Source: Bacillota bacterium (GTDB lineage: Bacteria > Bacillota > Clostridia > Lachnospirales > Lachnospiraceae). From it: 64,000 bases of DNA. Under the pieces are notes generated by a model, which saw nothing but the letters and a program-made list of their open reading frames with translations, ran no database searches and was not told where the DNA came from. The translations under genes were made by a program, and so were the position numbers. The stretch is from positions 248,001 through 312,000 of the forward strand of contig JAEZZQ010000043.1 of the NCBI GenBank assembly GCA_023442465.1, written 5' to 3'. Below, one piece after another: positions 15,755 to 24,214 of this stretch (position 1 is the stretch's first letter; every line of letters starts with the position of its first letter).

Positions 15755-16523
15755 AAGCATTCATCGCCTGACGGATCAGTTTGTTGAAGTCATCCGCCTG
15801 CCATGCGGCACGTCCTGTAAAAAGTCCGTCGATGGATGGCTGGACGATCAGTGCCTCCGCATTTCCCGGATTTACGCTTCCACCGTATAAAACGGGAATC
15901 TCTGCGCTCTTTTCTCCGAATAGCTCTTCCAGACAGTTCTTAATCACCTTGTGCATCTCTTCGGCATACTCTGCCGAAGCCGGAATACCATTCACTCCGA
16001 TGGACCATACCGGCTCGTAAGCCACCTTGATCTTGTCCGCCTGCTCTCTGGAAACGCCATGAAAGCCTACCTTGAGCTGGGTACGAAGGATCTCCGGGCT
16101 GATGCCGTATTCCTTTTCTTCCAAAGTCTCGCCGATACATAAAAGAGTATCGAATCCATGGGCCAATGAAGCCTTTACTTTAAGATTTTCTTCTCTGTCT
16201 TTTTCTCCGAATACATGCCGTCTCTCGGAATGACCGATCATGACCATATCCAGTGCCAGCTCCTTCAGCATGAGCGGAGAAATCTCTCCTGTAAACTGTC
16301 CCTGATCTTCCCAGCACATATTCTGCGCGCCAAGCTTGATAAAACTGCGATCTACGGAGGTGACAGCCGCGCTTAACGACGTATACGACGGGATGACAAA
16401 AAGCTCTATCTCATCCCTGCTTATATCCTTCGTATTTTCCACCAGATTTTTAAGATATGATACCGTTTCTTCGATAGTCTTGTACATTTTTAAATTGGTT
16501 CCAAAATATAATTTCTTGTCCAT
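15741..16523 (-). CDS. Triose-phosphate-isomerase family protein, possible L-erythrulose-1-phosphate isomerase
   Basis: A 260-residue TIM barrel with all catalytic residues of TPI: Asn10 and Lys12 in GTNLKMY, His98 in IGHSERR, Glu170 in AYEPVW, and the phosphate motif YGGSVNPGN. Two positions differ from glycolytic TPI: TNLKMY replaces the usual NWKMN, and loop 6 reads SIGVNGIPAS instead of AIGTGxxAT. The EryH/LerI branch that isomerises L-erythrulose 1-phosphate is a TPI paralogue found beside an RpiB paralogue, as here. Its place inside a sugar operon argues for a catabolic paralogue; ordinary TPI is the alternative. An in-frame ATG at 16547 is possible. Confidence 0.7.
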   Translation of the reverse strand: MDKKLYFGTNLKMYKTIEETVSYLKNLVENTKDISRDEIELFVIPSYTSLSAAVTSVDRSFIKLGAQNMCWEDQGQFTGEISPLMLKELALDMVMIGHSERRHVFGEKDREENLKVKASLAHGFDTLLCIGETLEEKEYGISPEILRTQLKVGFHGVSREQADKIKVAYEPVWSIGVNGIPASAEYAEEMHKVIKNCLEELFGEKSAEIPVLYGGSVNPGNAEALIVQPSIDGLFTGRAAWQADDFNKLIRQAMNAYEKR

Positions 16524-16561
16524 TTTGCAGTATTCTCCCTTCCTCATTCCTCTCCGGATCC

Positions 16562-17017
16562 TTATTTTCCAGCCAGATAGGACTGTTCTACTTCCATAAT
16601 TCTATCCACCTTAGGCTTGGAGCCGCCGCCTGCAAAATCGCATTTCAGCCAGATATCTACCAGATACTTTGCCAATTCTACGCCTATGACACGTTCACCC
16701 ATACACATAATCTGCGCGTCATTGCTCTTTCTGGAGCGTTCTGTGGAAAAGGGGTCATGACATACCGCAGCCCTGATACCGGGCACCTTATTTGCCGTAA
16801 TCGCCATCCCGATTCCCGTACCGCATACGAGGATACCTCTTTCATATCTGCCGTCGGCCACCGCCTCGGCAACATCCTTTGCCACATCCGGGTAAAGTAC
16901 TACTTCCCCTTTGTTTGCTCCGAAATCGTCATATTGCACTCCCGTCTCTTCCAGGTGCTTCATAATCTCTACTTTCAAAGCATATGCCGCCTCATCGCAT
17001 CCAATCGCTATTTTCAT
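16562..17017 (-). CDS. RpiB/LacAB-family sugar-phosphate isomerase, possible D-erythrulose-4-phosphate isomerase
   Basis: A 151-residue isomerase with the RpiB fold: catalytic Cys65 in LVCGTGIGMAITANK and the RVIGVELAK motif near the C-terminus. Two residues tied to ribose 5-phosphate chemistry in E. coli RpiB are changed: the His of the DHxG motif is Glu9 (GCDEAAY) and the His of the HND motif is Ser98 (KSNDAQI). EryI/DerI tetrose-phosphate isomerases are divergent RpiB paralogues encoded beside a TPI paralogue. The ATG at 17017 follows AAGGAAGG; an upstream extension to 17065 is unlikely. Ribose or galactose-6-phosphate isomerase remain alternatives. Confidence 0.7.
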   Translation of the reverse strand: MKIAIGCDEAAYALKVEIMKHLEETGVQYDDFGANKGEVVLYPDVAKDVAEAVADGRYERGILVCGTGIGMAITANKVPGIRAAVCHDPFSTERSRKSNDAQIMCMGERVIGVELAKYLVDIWLKCDFAGGGSKPKVDRIMEVEQSYLAGK

Positions 17018-17149
17018 CTTCCATTTCCTTCCTTTTCTATTAAAATTTTCCCCTTCAAGAAACAAGAGGAGCCGGACTATCCATCCAAACTCCTCCCTTC
17101 ATTACAAATTCAATATTTTAATCAGCACTTTTCGGAAAATTATAATTTG

Positions 17150-18220
17150 TTATTTCAAATATTCATCTACGTTATCTTTCGTAACAAGCACGAAAGGAAT
17201 AACCGGTGCGGAGTCATATTCTTCGCCATTGATCAAAGCTGTGATAACGTTGATAGCTGCAGCGATCTGACCAACGCCATCCTGAAGTACGGTAGCTCCT
17301 AAGTCGCCGTCTTTAACCATCTGTAACGGGTTCTGGTTTCCATCTACACCTACGCAAATGATGTCGTTTCTGCCTGCATCGTTAGCTGCACGCTGTGCTG
17401 CGGAAGACATATCGTCATTGTCGCAGATAACTGCTACTAATTCATCACCATACTGTGCAATAGCGTCTGTCGTAGCGTTTGCTGCCTTATCGCCTGACCA
17501 CTGTGTATCGGGCTCGCCAACCATTTCGAACTCAGGATGTGCAGCCATAACTTCCGCAATACCTGCTCCACGGTCGATCTGTGCAGAGTTTCCAAGAATA
17601 CCTGTGCAGTGGATATATTTTCCGCCGTCGGGAACATTCTTAACAACCCATTCGCCGAGCATCTTGCCTGCTTCTACGTCATTGGAACCGCAGTAAGCAA
17701 TCGCTCTTGCATCTGTGCTGGTTGTCTTGGAGTTAACAACGATTACGTTAATACCCGCGTCTGCAAGCTTTGTTACTGCAGGGTCGGATGCTTCTGACTC
17801 AGCCGGAAGGACAATAACTGCATCACAGCCTTTTGTAATACATTCGTCAGCACGGTCGATCTGCTTGTTAGGGTCTGTCTCACCATCGAGGATTCCAGTC
17901 CAGTCGTCGATAACGCCGTCACTCTTCATCTGGTTCAAAGTTTTTTCTGCATACTCATTAATAGGTGCGTGGAAAGGGTCTGTTAAGTTCTTGGAGATAT
18001 ATCCAACAATTACTTTTCCGTCGCCGTTTACATCAGCACCTGCAGCAACTTCTGCTACTGCATCTTCTGTTGTTGTTTCTGTCTCTGCTTCTGTCGTTTC
18101 CTCTGTTGTCGTTTCTGCCGGAGCTGCAGGCTCAGCAGTTTCTGTTTTGGTGCTGCCGCATGCCATCAGACCGAATGTCATTGTGATTGCCATTGTGATT
18201 GCTAATACTTTTTTCATCAT
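17150..18220 (-). CDS. Sugar ABC transporter substrate-binding lipoprotein, RbsB type
   Basis: Extracytoplasmic receptor of 356 residues. The signal peptide ends at the lipobox LMACGS, followed by an acidic/Thr-rich linker (about 25-65). The binding domain is the periplasmic-binding-protein-4 type (VIVGYISKNLTDPFHAPINEYAEK...PAESEASDPAVTKLADAGINVIVVNS). AAGGAGG lies before tandem ATGs. It is transcribed after rbsA- and rbsC-like genes. The ligand is probably the sugar or polyol broken down by this operon. Confidence 0.9.
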   Translation of the reverse strand: MMKKVLAITMAITMTFGLMACGSTKTETAEPAAPAETTTEETTEAETETTTEDAVAEVAAGADVNGDGKVIVGYISKNLTDPFHAPINEYAEKTLNQMKSDGVIDDWTGILDGETDPNKQIDRADECITKGCDAVIVLPAESEASDPAVTKLADAGINVIVVNSKTTSTDARAIAYCGSNDVEAGKMLGEWVVKNVPDGGKYIHCTGILGNSAQIDRGAGIAEVMAAHPEFEMVGEPDTQWSGDKAANATTDAIAQYGDELVAVICDNDDMSSAAQRAANDAGRNDIICVGVDGNQNPLQMVKDGDLGATVLQDGVGQIAAAINVITALINGEEYDSAPVIPFVLVTKDNVDEYLK

Positions 18221-18362
18221 AATAATTATTTCCTCCTTTTTCTTATGAATCCATCAGTGCTAATTAAATATTGTAATACTTTCGGGTATTGTATTTTCTA
18301 TTATAGAGATACCTAAAAGTTATCACCTGGGTTGATTTTTCGTGTCGGTAAAATGTTACCCT

Positions 18363-19337
18363 TTATCGGTTCCTTTTATTCATTACCATATCGAGCAGTA
18401 CGGCACCAATGATAACGCAGCCCTTTACAATCGATTGATAATAGGAAGACACGCCGATCAGGTTCATGCCGTTGTAGATAAAGCCGATGATGAAGATACC
18501 CATAAGTACTCCGGGAACCGTCGCAATACCACCTGCGAAGGATGTACCTCCAAGTACGCAGGCCGCAACCGCGTCCGTCTCATAACCTACACCGATATTG
18601 GATTGCGCCGAGCCCGTCTTTGCGGTAAAAATAATCGCCGCAACGCCTGCCAAAAATCCACTGACCGTATATACACCGACTTTCGTCCAGAACTCGCTGA
18701 CGCCGGAAGCGATTGCAGCGTTTACGTTGCCGCCTACCGCGAAGATGTAACGTCCGAACTTGGTCCAGTGAAGCAAAAGATACATAATGATCGTAATTAC
18801 AATTAATATAACGATTGGAATCGGCATTCCTAAAAACTTATTGGAGTAAATGCCTTTAAAAGCTTCGCTCGTAAGAGAAATCGCCTTACCGCCGCTGATA
18901 ACCTGAGACAATCCACGGATAATGAGCTGTGTGGATAAGGTTACAACGAAGGGGAACATGTTAAACTTAGCGATTAAAAAGCCGTTCAAAAATCCGAAGA
19001 AGGTGGCTACTAAAAGTGCGACCCCGCATGCAGTCCAAACGTTCATTCCGCTGTTGGTAATCGTAACGCCAAGCACGCAGCTCGTCAGAGCTAATTGGGC
19101 GCCGACTGCCAGGTCGATACCGCCGGTAGTGATCGCAAGACACATACCATAGGAAATCATACCGTTAATGGCTACCTGAGTAGCTACATTCATAAAGTTC
19201 TTGGAAGTGGCGAATGTCGGCTCCATAATACCGATCACCACCATCATCAGAAGCAGAACGAGACCGATTCCGTATTTTCCCATGAACATTCTTAAATTAT
19301 CGTTATTCATACTCTTTACTTTGATTTTTCCTGTCAT
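18363..19337 (-). CDS. Sugar ABC transporter permease, RbsC type
   Basis: Integral membrane permease of 324 residues with about ten hydrophobic segments. The family segment AITTGGIDLAVGAQLALTSCVLG and the C-terminal GGTSFAGGIATVPGVLMGIFIIG (EAA-like loop region) are clear. AGGAGG lies eight bases before the ATG. The 142-bp gap to the following binding-protein gene contains a small AATACTTTCGGGTATT hairpin that may raise the lipoprotein's message level. Confidence 0.92.
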   Translation of the reverse strand: MTGKIKVKSMNNDNLRMFMGKYGIGLVLLLMMVVIGIMEPTFATSKNFMNVATQVAINGMISYGMCLAITTGGIDLAVGAQLALTSCVLGVTITNSGMNVWTACGVALLVATFFGFLNGFLIAKFNMFPFVVTLSTQLIIRGLSQVISGGKAISLTSEAFKGIYSNKFLGMPIPIVILIVITIIMYLLLHWTKFGRYIFAVGGNVNAAIASGVSEFWTKVGVYTVSGFLAGVAAIIFTAKTGSAQSNIGVGYETDAVAACVLGGTSFAGGIATVPGVLMGIFIIGFIYNGMNLIGVSSYYQSIVKGCVIIGAVLLDMVMNKRNR

Positions 19338-19351
19338 TTTTCTATCCTCCT

Positions 19352-20875
19352 CTATTTACCGCCGAAAGCCTTGGCTAAAATAACTTCTTCCGTTGCTGAT
19401 GAACTTAAGATTTCCTCTCTGGTAACCTCTCCGTTTATCGTTCCTTCATGATAAATAAGGATGCGATCACTCATACCCATAATTTCAGGCAATTCTGAAG
19501 AAATCATTATAACGGCCATACCTTTGGCAGCAAACTGGCACATAAGAGAATGGATTTCCGATTTCGCTCCGACATCCACACCTCTGGTAGGCTCATCCAA
19601 AATAAGAAGTTTCGGATTCGCCATAATCCATTTCGCAATTACTACCTTCTGCTGGTTTCCACCGCTTAGTGAAAAGGCGTCATGTTCTATGCTGGCTGCT
19701 TTTACGGTGAGCTGCTTCGCCACTTCTTCGCATTCCTTCATCTCCCGCCTTTGATTGATCAAAAGGCCTTTCTGCTTTTGAGGCAGATTCGGCAGGGAAA
19801 TGTTTTCCCTCAGAGAACGCAGCAGACATAATCCGTAATTCTTTCTATCCTCATTTACCATACAAATTCCTTTGTTAATGGCTGCGCGAGGATTCTTATT
19901 TTTGATTTCCTTGCCTTCCAGATACATCTTACCGCTTTCTATGGGGTCAAGTCCGAATATCGCTCTCATCGTCTCGCTTCGCCCTGAGCCTACTAAGCCC
20001 GAAATCCCCACTATTTCGCCTGCACGTACCTCGAAGTTAATATCCTTAAAGCCTTTTCCGCTCAAGTTTTCCGCTTTAAATACGACATCGCCGATCTTGC
20101 AGTCCACCTTCGGAAATACGTTCTCCACCTTACGTCCTACCATCTTAGAAATCAGTTCATCTCTGGATATTTCAGCCAGAGGAGCGGATGTAATAAACAT
20201 TCCGTCCCGGAATACCGATACGGTATCACATATCTTGAAAATTTCTTCCATACGGTGTGAAATGTAGATGATCGCCACACCCTTCGCCTTCAGTTCCCTG
20301 ATAACGCGGAACAGGTGATCTGTCTCTTCGCTGTCCAAAGAGGATGTAGGTTCGTCCATAATAATCATTCTCGCATCCGAGGACACCGCTTTAATGATTT
20401 CCACCATCTGAACCTGTGCCAGCGTCAATTCCTTAATCAATGTCTTAGGCCCGTAAGGGAAATCGAACTGCTTTAATATTTCTCCTGCTCTTTCGTTTTG
20501 CTTTTTCTTATTGAGAAAAAACTTACCCACCGTATCTTCCCTCTTAAGGAAGATGCTGTCTGCGATGGATAGATGCGGTTCCGGATTCAATTCCTGATGA
20601 ATCATCGCGATTCCGGCATTAATAGCATCTACCGGCCCTTTCACCTGATAGGGCTGTCCTTCAAAGATGATTTCCCCTTTGTCCTGCTTATGAAGACCGA
20701 TTACAATTTTCATCAGCGTAGATTTGCCGGCACCGTTTTCTCCCATCAGAGCATGTACCTCGCCTGGTTTCACGTACAGCTGAACATCTTTAAGTGCCTG
20801 TGTTCCTCCGAACGCCTTGCTGATACCTTCGCATTGTAAAATATACTCATTCTTACCGTCTGTGTTCTTTTCCAA
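19352..20875 (-). CDS. Sugar ABC transporter ATP-binding protein, RbsA type (two ATPase domains)
   Basis: A tandem ATPase of about 507 residues. The first domain has Walker A GENGAGKST and Walker B MIIMDEPTSSL; the second has signature SLSGGNQQKVVIAKW and Walker B LLILDEPTRGVD. The degenerate first site and intact second site are usual for the family. GGAGG eight bases before a TTG at 20875 favours that start; an in-frame ATG at 20890 has no ribosome binding site. It powers the RbsC-type permease encoded next. Confidence 0.92.
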   Translation of the reverse strand: MEKNTDGKNEYILQCEGISKAFGGTQALKDVQLYVKPGEVHALMGENGAGKSTLMKIVIGLHKQDKGEIIFEGQPYQVKGPVDAINAGIAMIHQELNPEPHLSIADSIFLKREDTVGKFFLNKKKQNERAGEILKQFDFPYGPKTLIKELTLAQVQMVEIIKAVSSDARMIIMDEPTSSLDSEETDHLFRVIRELKAKGVAIIYISHRMEEIFKICDTVSVFRDGMFITSAPLAEISRDELISKMVGRKVENVFPKVDCKIGDVVFKAENLSGKGFKDINFEVRAGEIVGISGLVGSGRSETMRAIFGLDPIESGKMYLEGKEIKNKNPRAAINKGICMVNEDRKNYGLCLLRSLRENISLPNLPQKQKGLLINQRREMKECEEVAKQLTVKAASIEHDAFSLSGGNQQKVVIAKWIMANPKLLILDEPTRGVDVGAKSEIHSLMCQFAAKGMAVIMISSELPEIMGMSDRILIYHEGTINGEVTREEILSSSATEEVILAKAFGGK

Positions 20876-20893
20876 CGCTTTCACCTCCATTTT

Positions 20894-22423
20894 TCATTCA
20901 AACAAATTTTCTTTTTCAATTTTTCTCCCCAGCAGAGTGACCTGTTCTAATACATGGCCGCCCGCCTTATATATCTCTTTGAACAATCCGTAATATTCCT
21001 CATAAATACGGTGTCTGGCAACGTCTGGGATTATCTCCATATCTTTGTATCGAACGGTGTTTTTACACCCTTCCTCTATATCCTTAAAGATCCCGGCTCC
21101 TACTCCTGCCGCAATCGCTGCTCCTAAGCTGGCTTGTTCCTCAGTTTCCATTACCCTTAAGGGTATGTTATAGATATCTGCTTGCATCTGTAACCACGGA
21201 GCGCTTCTCGCGCCTCCTCCTGATGCTACCATGTAGTCCTTGGTCTTAAGCCCCAGTTCGCCGCACAGCTCGATACACTGCATCAGCGCATAGGAAACGC
21301 CTTCCATCACAGCCCTCGTCAGTTCTATCGGCCCCGTATTGATATTTACTCCTACGAATTCGCCGCTGATATCGGGATTCAAGTGAGGAGTCCTCTCTCC
21401 GTTTAAATAAGGAAGGAATATGACACCGTTGCTTCCCGGAACTACCCTGCTTACTGCTTCATCTATTTTCTTGTAATCCGTCTGTCCTAACAGCTTATTG
21501 CACCATTTTAAGGAGATTCCTGCATTCATGATAGCTCCCATGGTAATCCATCTGCCTTTTTTATAACCGCAGAAGGTATTGGTGGAAAGCTTAGGGTTCA
21601 AAATCGGTATATCGCTTTGGAAAGACACTTGTCCGCTTGTTCCTATGTTTACGGAGGAACCTCCTGCGAATGTAATACCGTTTCCGATTCCCTGCATTAC
21701 CTGATCTCCGCCGCCTGCAGCAACTATCGTTTTCACGGACAGTCCTGTTTGCCTTGAAGCTTCCTCACTAACTCTCCCCATCGCTTCATCGGTATTAAAG
21801 CAAGGAGGAAAAATCTCTATCGGAACAGAAAAAATACCCAAAATCTCCTTCGACCAGCTTCCGTTTTTAATATCAAAAGCGAGTGTCGCAGAGGCATCCG
21901 AATAATCGGAAGTAATTTCACCAGTAAGTCTATATTTTATATAATCCTTGGGGAGGCACACGTGGCGCACCCGTTTATAATTCTCAGGCTCGTTTTCCCT
22001 TACCCACAATAGGGAGGGGAGCAGAAATCCAGAATAAATCGGATTCATGACAAGTTCTTTCAGCCTTGTGTCTCCCAGAGTCTCCTTCATGTATTTCACC
22101 TGCTTGGAGGATCTGGCATCACAATGAAGGATGGCAGGCCGTATGACTTCCTTCTTCTCGTCCAGCATGACGGCTCCGTGCATCTGTCCTGAAAAGCTCA
22201 CTCCCGCAATTTCCTCCGGTTTTACACCGCTTTTTGGAAGGGCTTCCCTTATAGCCGAAACACAGGCTTCCCACCATTGTCTGGGGTCGTGCTCCGCATA
22301 TCCGTTATAAGGAGAGGCGAATTGGTAATCTCTAGCGCAGACTGCTTTTACCACACCATTTTCATCTATGATCAATACTTTCAGGCTGGAGGTTCCTAAA
22401 TCAATTCCCATTAAATATGACAT
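20894..22423 (-). CDS. FGGY-family carbohydrate kinase, xylulokinase-like
   Basis: Cytoplasmic ATP-dependent kinase of 509 residues. MGIDLGTSSLKVLI starts the actin-like fold, SFSGQMHGAV is at 77-85, the catalytic region is VAAGGGDQVMQGIG, and LPYLNGERTPHLNP is the C-terminal signature. The closest resemblance is to xylulokinase (XylB). In this context the substrate could be another ketose such as erythrulose or apulose. GGAGG is eight bases before the ATG. A 27-bp repeat remnant separates it from the upstream kinase gene. Confidence 0.85.
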   Translation of the reverse strand: MSYLMGIDLGTSSLKVLIIDENGVVKAVCARDYQFASPYNGYAEHDPRQWWEACVSAIREALPKSGVKPEEIAGVSFSGQMHGAVMLDEKKEVIRPAILHCDARSSKQVKYMKETLGDTRLKELVMNPIYSGFLLPSLLWVRENEPENYKRVRHVCLPKDYIKYRLTGEITSDYSDASATLAFDIKNGSWSKEILGIFSVPIEIFPPCFNTDEAMGRVSEEASRQTGLSVKTIVAAGGGDQVMQGIGNGITFAGGSSVNIGTSGQVSFQSDIPILNPKLSTNTFCGYKKGRWITMGAIMNAGISLKWCNKLLGQTDYKKIDEAVSRVVPGSNGVIFLPYLNGERTPHLNPDISGEFVGVNINTGPIELTRAVMEGVSYALMQCIELCGELGLKTKDYMVASGGGARSAPWLQMQADIYNIPLRVMETEEQASLGAAIAAGVGAGIFKDIEEGCKNTVRYKDMEIIPDVARHRIYEEYYGLFKEIYKAGGHVLEQVTLLGRKIEKENLFE

Positions 22424-22452
22424 TGTACATTCCTCCTCACCGTTTCTATTTC

Positions 22453-22479
22453 GTTACTGTTCACTCCGTTCACAGTAAC
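22453..22479. mobile_element. Family 1 mini-copy (27 bp)
   Basis: GTTACTGT...ACAGTAAC: only the terminal sub-palindrome of family 1 remains. It is flanked by TCTATTTC (22445-22452) and TTTATTTC (22480-22487), a 7-of-8 match at exactly the spacing of the target duplications of the long copies. The stop codon of the upstream kinase lies in the right-hand duplicate. Confidence 0.7.
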
Positions 22480-22480
22480 T

Positions 22481-23806
22481 TTATTTCTTTTGGATAAAGC
22501 AGGTGTGTACGCCTGCGGTAAACGTATCGCCCAAGCCTATGGTATACTTGGGGTGCTCCAGGTATCTGGAAGGAACCACCTTGATCATACGCTTCGTATC
22601 CTGCTTACCTGCTGCTTCGGCGAATTGAAGTCCTCTTTCGCTGAGAGCCAGCAAGAGAGTCTCCTCGCATTCCACAGGATTCCCGTATCTGCCTATTCTT
22701 GCTCTCGTAGCCGACATGATATTTCCCATGGTCAGCCCTCGTTCGATATCCACACCCTTAATCTCCTCGCCGTAATACATGGCATAATCTTTCGTATGGA
22801 GAACAATTCCCTTGACCGGATACTTGGAAAGAAGTACTTCCAAGCCTTTTAACACGTCCTCTATGGTCTCGATGTCTATTTCGTATCCGAAGCGCTTTGC
22901 CTGCTGCTCCAGCTCTTCTTCATTCATTCCGATGATATGGGCATATCTTCCGAATGTATCCGAGGCCTGCTCTTTCACCTTAGGGTTCATATAGAAAGCA
23001 CCTTCGAAATATATCACCGTCTCCGGATGCTTCTTACGCATCGTCTCCAAATGAGGGGTAAGCTCCTGCAGACGCTCCTCCATGATTCCGGAATCTATGA
23101 TTGCATCAAAACCGGATATTAAATAGGAAGAAGGTGACTTATCCTCTTTGTTCCAATAATCCAGGAATTCTTTTTTAATAGGAACTTTCTTGTGTACTGT
23201 ATCGTAGAAAAGTATCAAACGGTTGGACAGCGGTATTTCTATTTCCCTTCCCAGAACCCGTATCCTATCGCCCTTGTTAAATTGGAGAATAAAATGATAC
23301 ACCGGTTCCTCCATGGACGTCCCTTTTATAATAGGTACTTTTTCATCTCCTTCGATGATCGTCGTTCCTTCGTGATCCATCATCTCCGATACTTTCCTGC
23401 ACGCATCTGTCAAATGAACGGTAACAGGGAATCCCATCGTTCCTATGGCCGCAGCCGCTTGTGCACAAGTGCCTCCCAATGCAAATTCGGATACAAACAT
23501 TTCCTTCAGGTAATCGCACACCGAGATATCCGTAATATCGAAGTTACCGCCAAGTCCCTGCATCAGATAAAAGCTGCTGATACGTGCAAAGTCTTCTAAC
23601 GTATTCATAACGTCGCCTTCCTTGACGTAAGGCTCTTCTATTAAATAGGTATCCAATATTTCATTGTATATTTTTGAATCCCAGACCAACACCACATCCA
23701 AATTGCTTGTATATGCGAATACAGGCGCCTTTCCCTCTTTTTTGCTGTATGCAGCAAGAGAAGTGCTTTCTTCGAGGTATTGTCGGTATTTATCTACATA
23801 TGACAT
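22481..23806 (-). CDS. ADP-dependent glucokinase/phosphofructokinase-family protein
   Basis: A 441-residue ribokinase-superfamily protein of the ADP-dependent sugar kinase type, known best from archaea. Visible family marks are the N-terminal FAYTSNLDVVLVWD substrate strand, SEFALGGTCAQAAAAIGTMGFPVTVH, a central NEEELEQ segment, and the C-terminal YTIGLGDTFTAG with presumed catalytic Asp427. PfkB proteins are about 300-350 residues with an A-T-G-A-G-D motif, so this is a different branch. It is the first gene of the nine-gene operon. Whether it uses ADP and what sugar it phosphorylates are unknown. Confidence 0.65.
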   Translation of the reverse strand: MSYVDKYRQYLEESTSLAAYSKKEGKAPVFAYTSNLDVVLVWDSKIYNEILDTYLIEEPYVKEGDVMNTLEDFARISSFYLMQGLGGNFDITDISVCDYLKEMFVSEFALGGTCAQAAAAIGTMGFPVTVHLTDACRKVSEMMDHEGTTIIEGDEKVPIIKGTSMEEPVYHFILQFNKGDRIRVLGREIEIPLSNRLILFYDTVHKKVPIKKEFLDYWNKEDKSPSSYLISGFDAIIDSGIMEERLQELTPHLETMRKKHPETVIYFEGAFYMNPKVKEQASDTFGRYAHIIGMNEEELEQQAKRFGYEIDIETIEDVLKGLEVLLSKYPVKGIVLHTKDYAMYYGEEIKGVDIERGLTMGNIMSATRARIGRYGNPVECEETLLLALSERGLQFAEAAGKQDTKRMIKVVPSRYLEHPKYTIGLGDTFTAGVHTCFIQKK

Positions 23807-23926
23807 CTTTTAAACACATCCTTCTACCTGATAATTCTTTACCGTCCGGACGGAATATATACTGCTTTTTCCGCTCCATTTTCCATGTCATTTTTTGCGT
23901 TTCACTTTTATTAAGAATTTAATAGA

Positions 23927-23955
23927 AGTATACATATAATCCAGGGTTTTGTCAA
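23927..23955 (-). promoter_or_regulatory. Sigma-A promoter of the nine-gene sugar operon
   Basis: On the minus strand TTGACA (23955-23950), a 17-bp spacer and TATACT (23932-23927) form a near-consensus promoter directed at the ADP-dependent-kinase-type gene, about 120 bp ahead of its ATG. Confidence 0.75.
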
Positions 23956-23956
23956 T

Positions 23957-23992
23957 ATCTTTCATGAAAAAATATATTTTTTCATGAAAGAT
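23957..23992. promoter_or_regulatory. 36-bp perfect palindrome, putative RpiR-type operator
   Basis: Two TTTCATGAAA palindromes are nested in one 36-bp perfect inverted repeat with an AATATATT centre. It abuts the -35 box on the upstream side, a position typical of activator sites. The likeliest ligand is the RpiR-type regulator encoded at the end of the operon. Confidence 0.55.
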
Positions 23993-24214
23993 TTTATAAT
24001 TGTTGTATATTTTACACATTTCTTATCGTATTTTATTCGTGTTTTCGAATCGTTTTTTGTTTACTTTGTACACATTTGAAAACAGGTTAATTTTGGATGA
24101 AAAAAAGAGAATGGATGAAATTAAAATCCAGACTCTTTTCTTCAATAATTATTCTTATTTTCTTTATAATTTATTCTTGATTTGTTCTTTTTTTATTCAC
24201 ATTTTACCGAAGGA

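Larger units (their letters stand above)
23807..24214. other. AT-rich regulatory gap upstream of the sugar operon
   Basis: This 408-bp gap holds the minus-strand promoter and palindrome described separately. The rest (about 24000-24200) is very AT-rich with no gene or clear terminator that I can support. Confidence 0.5.
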
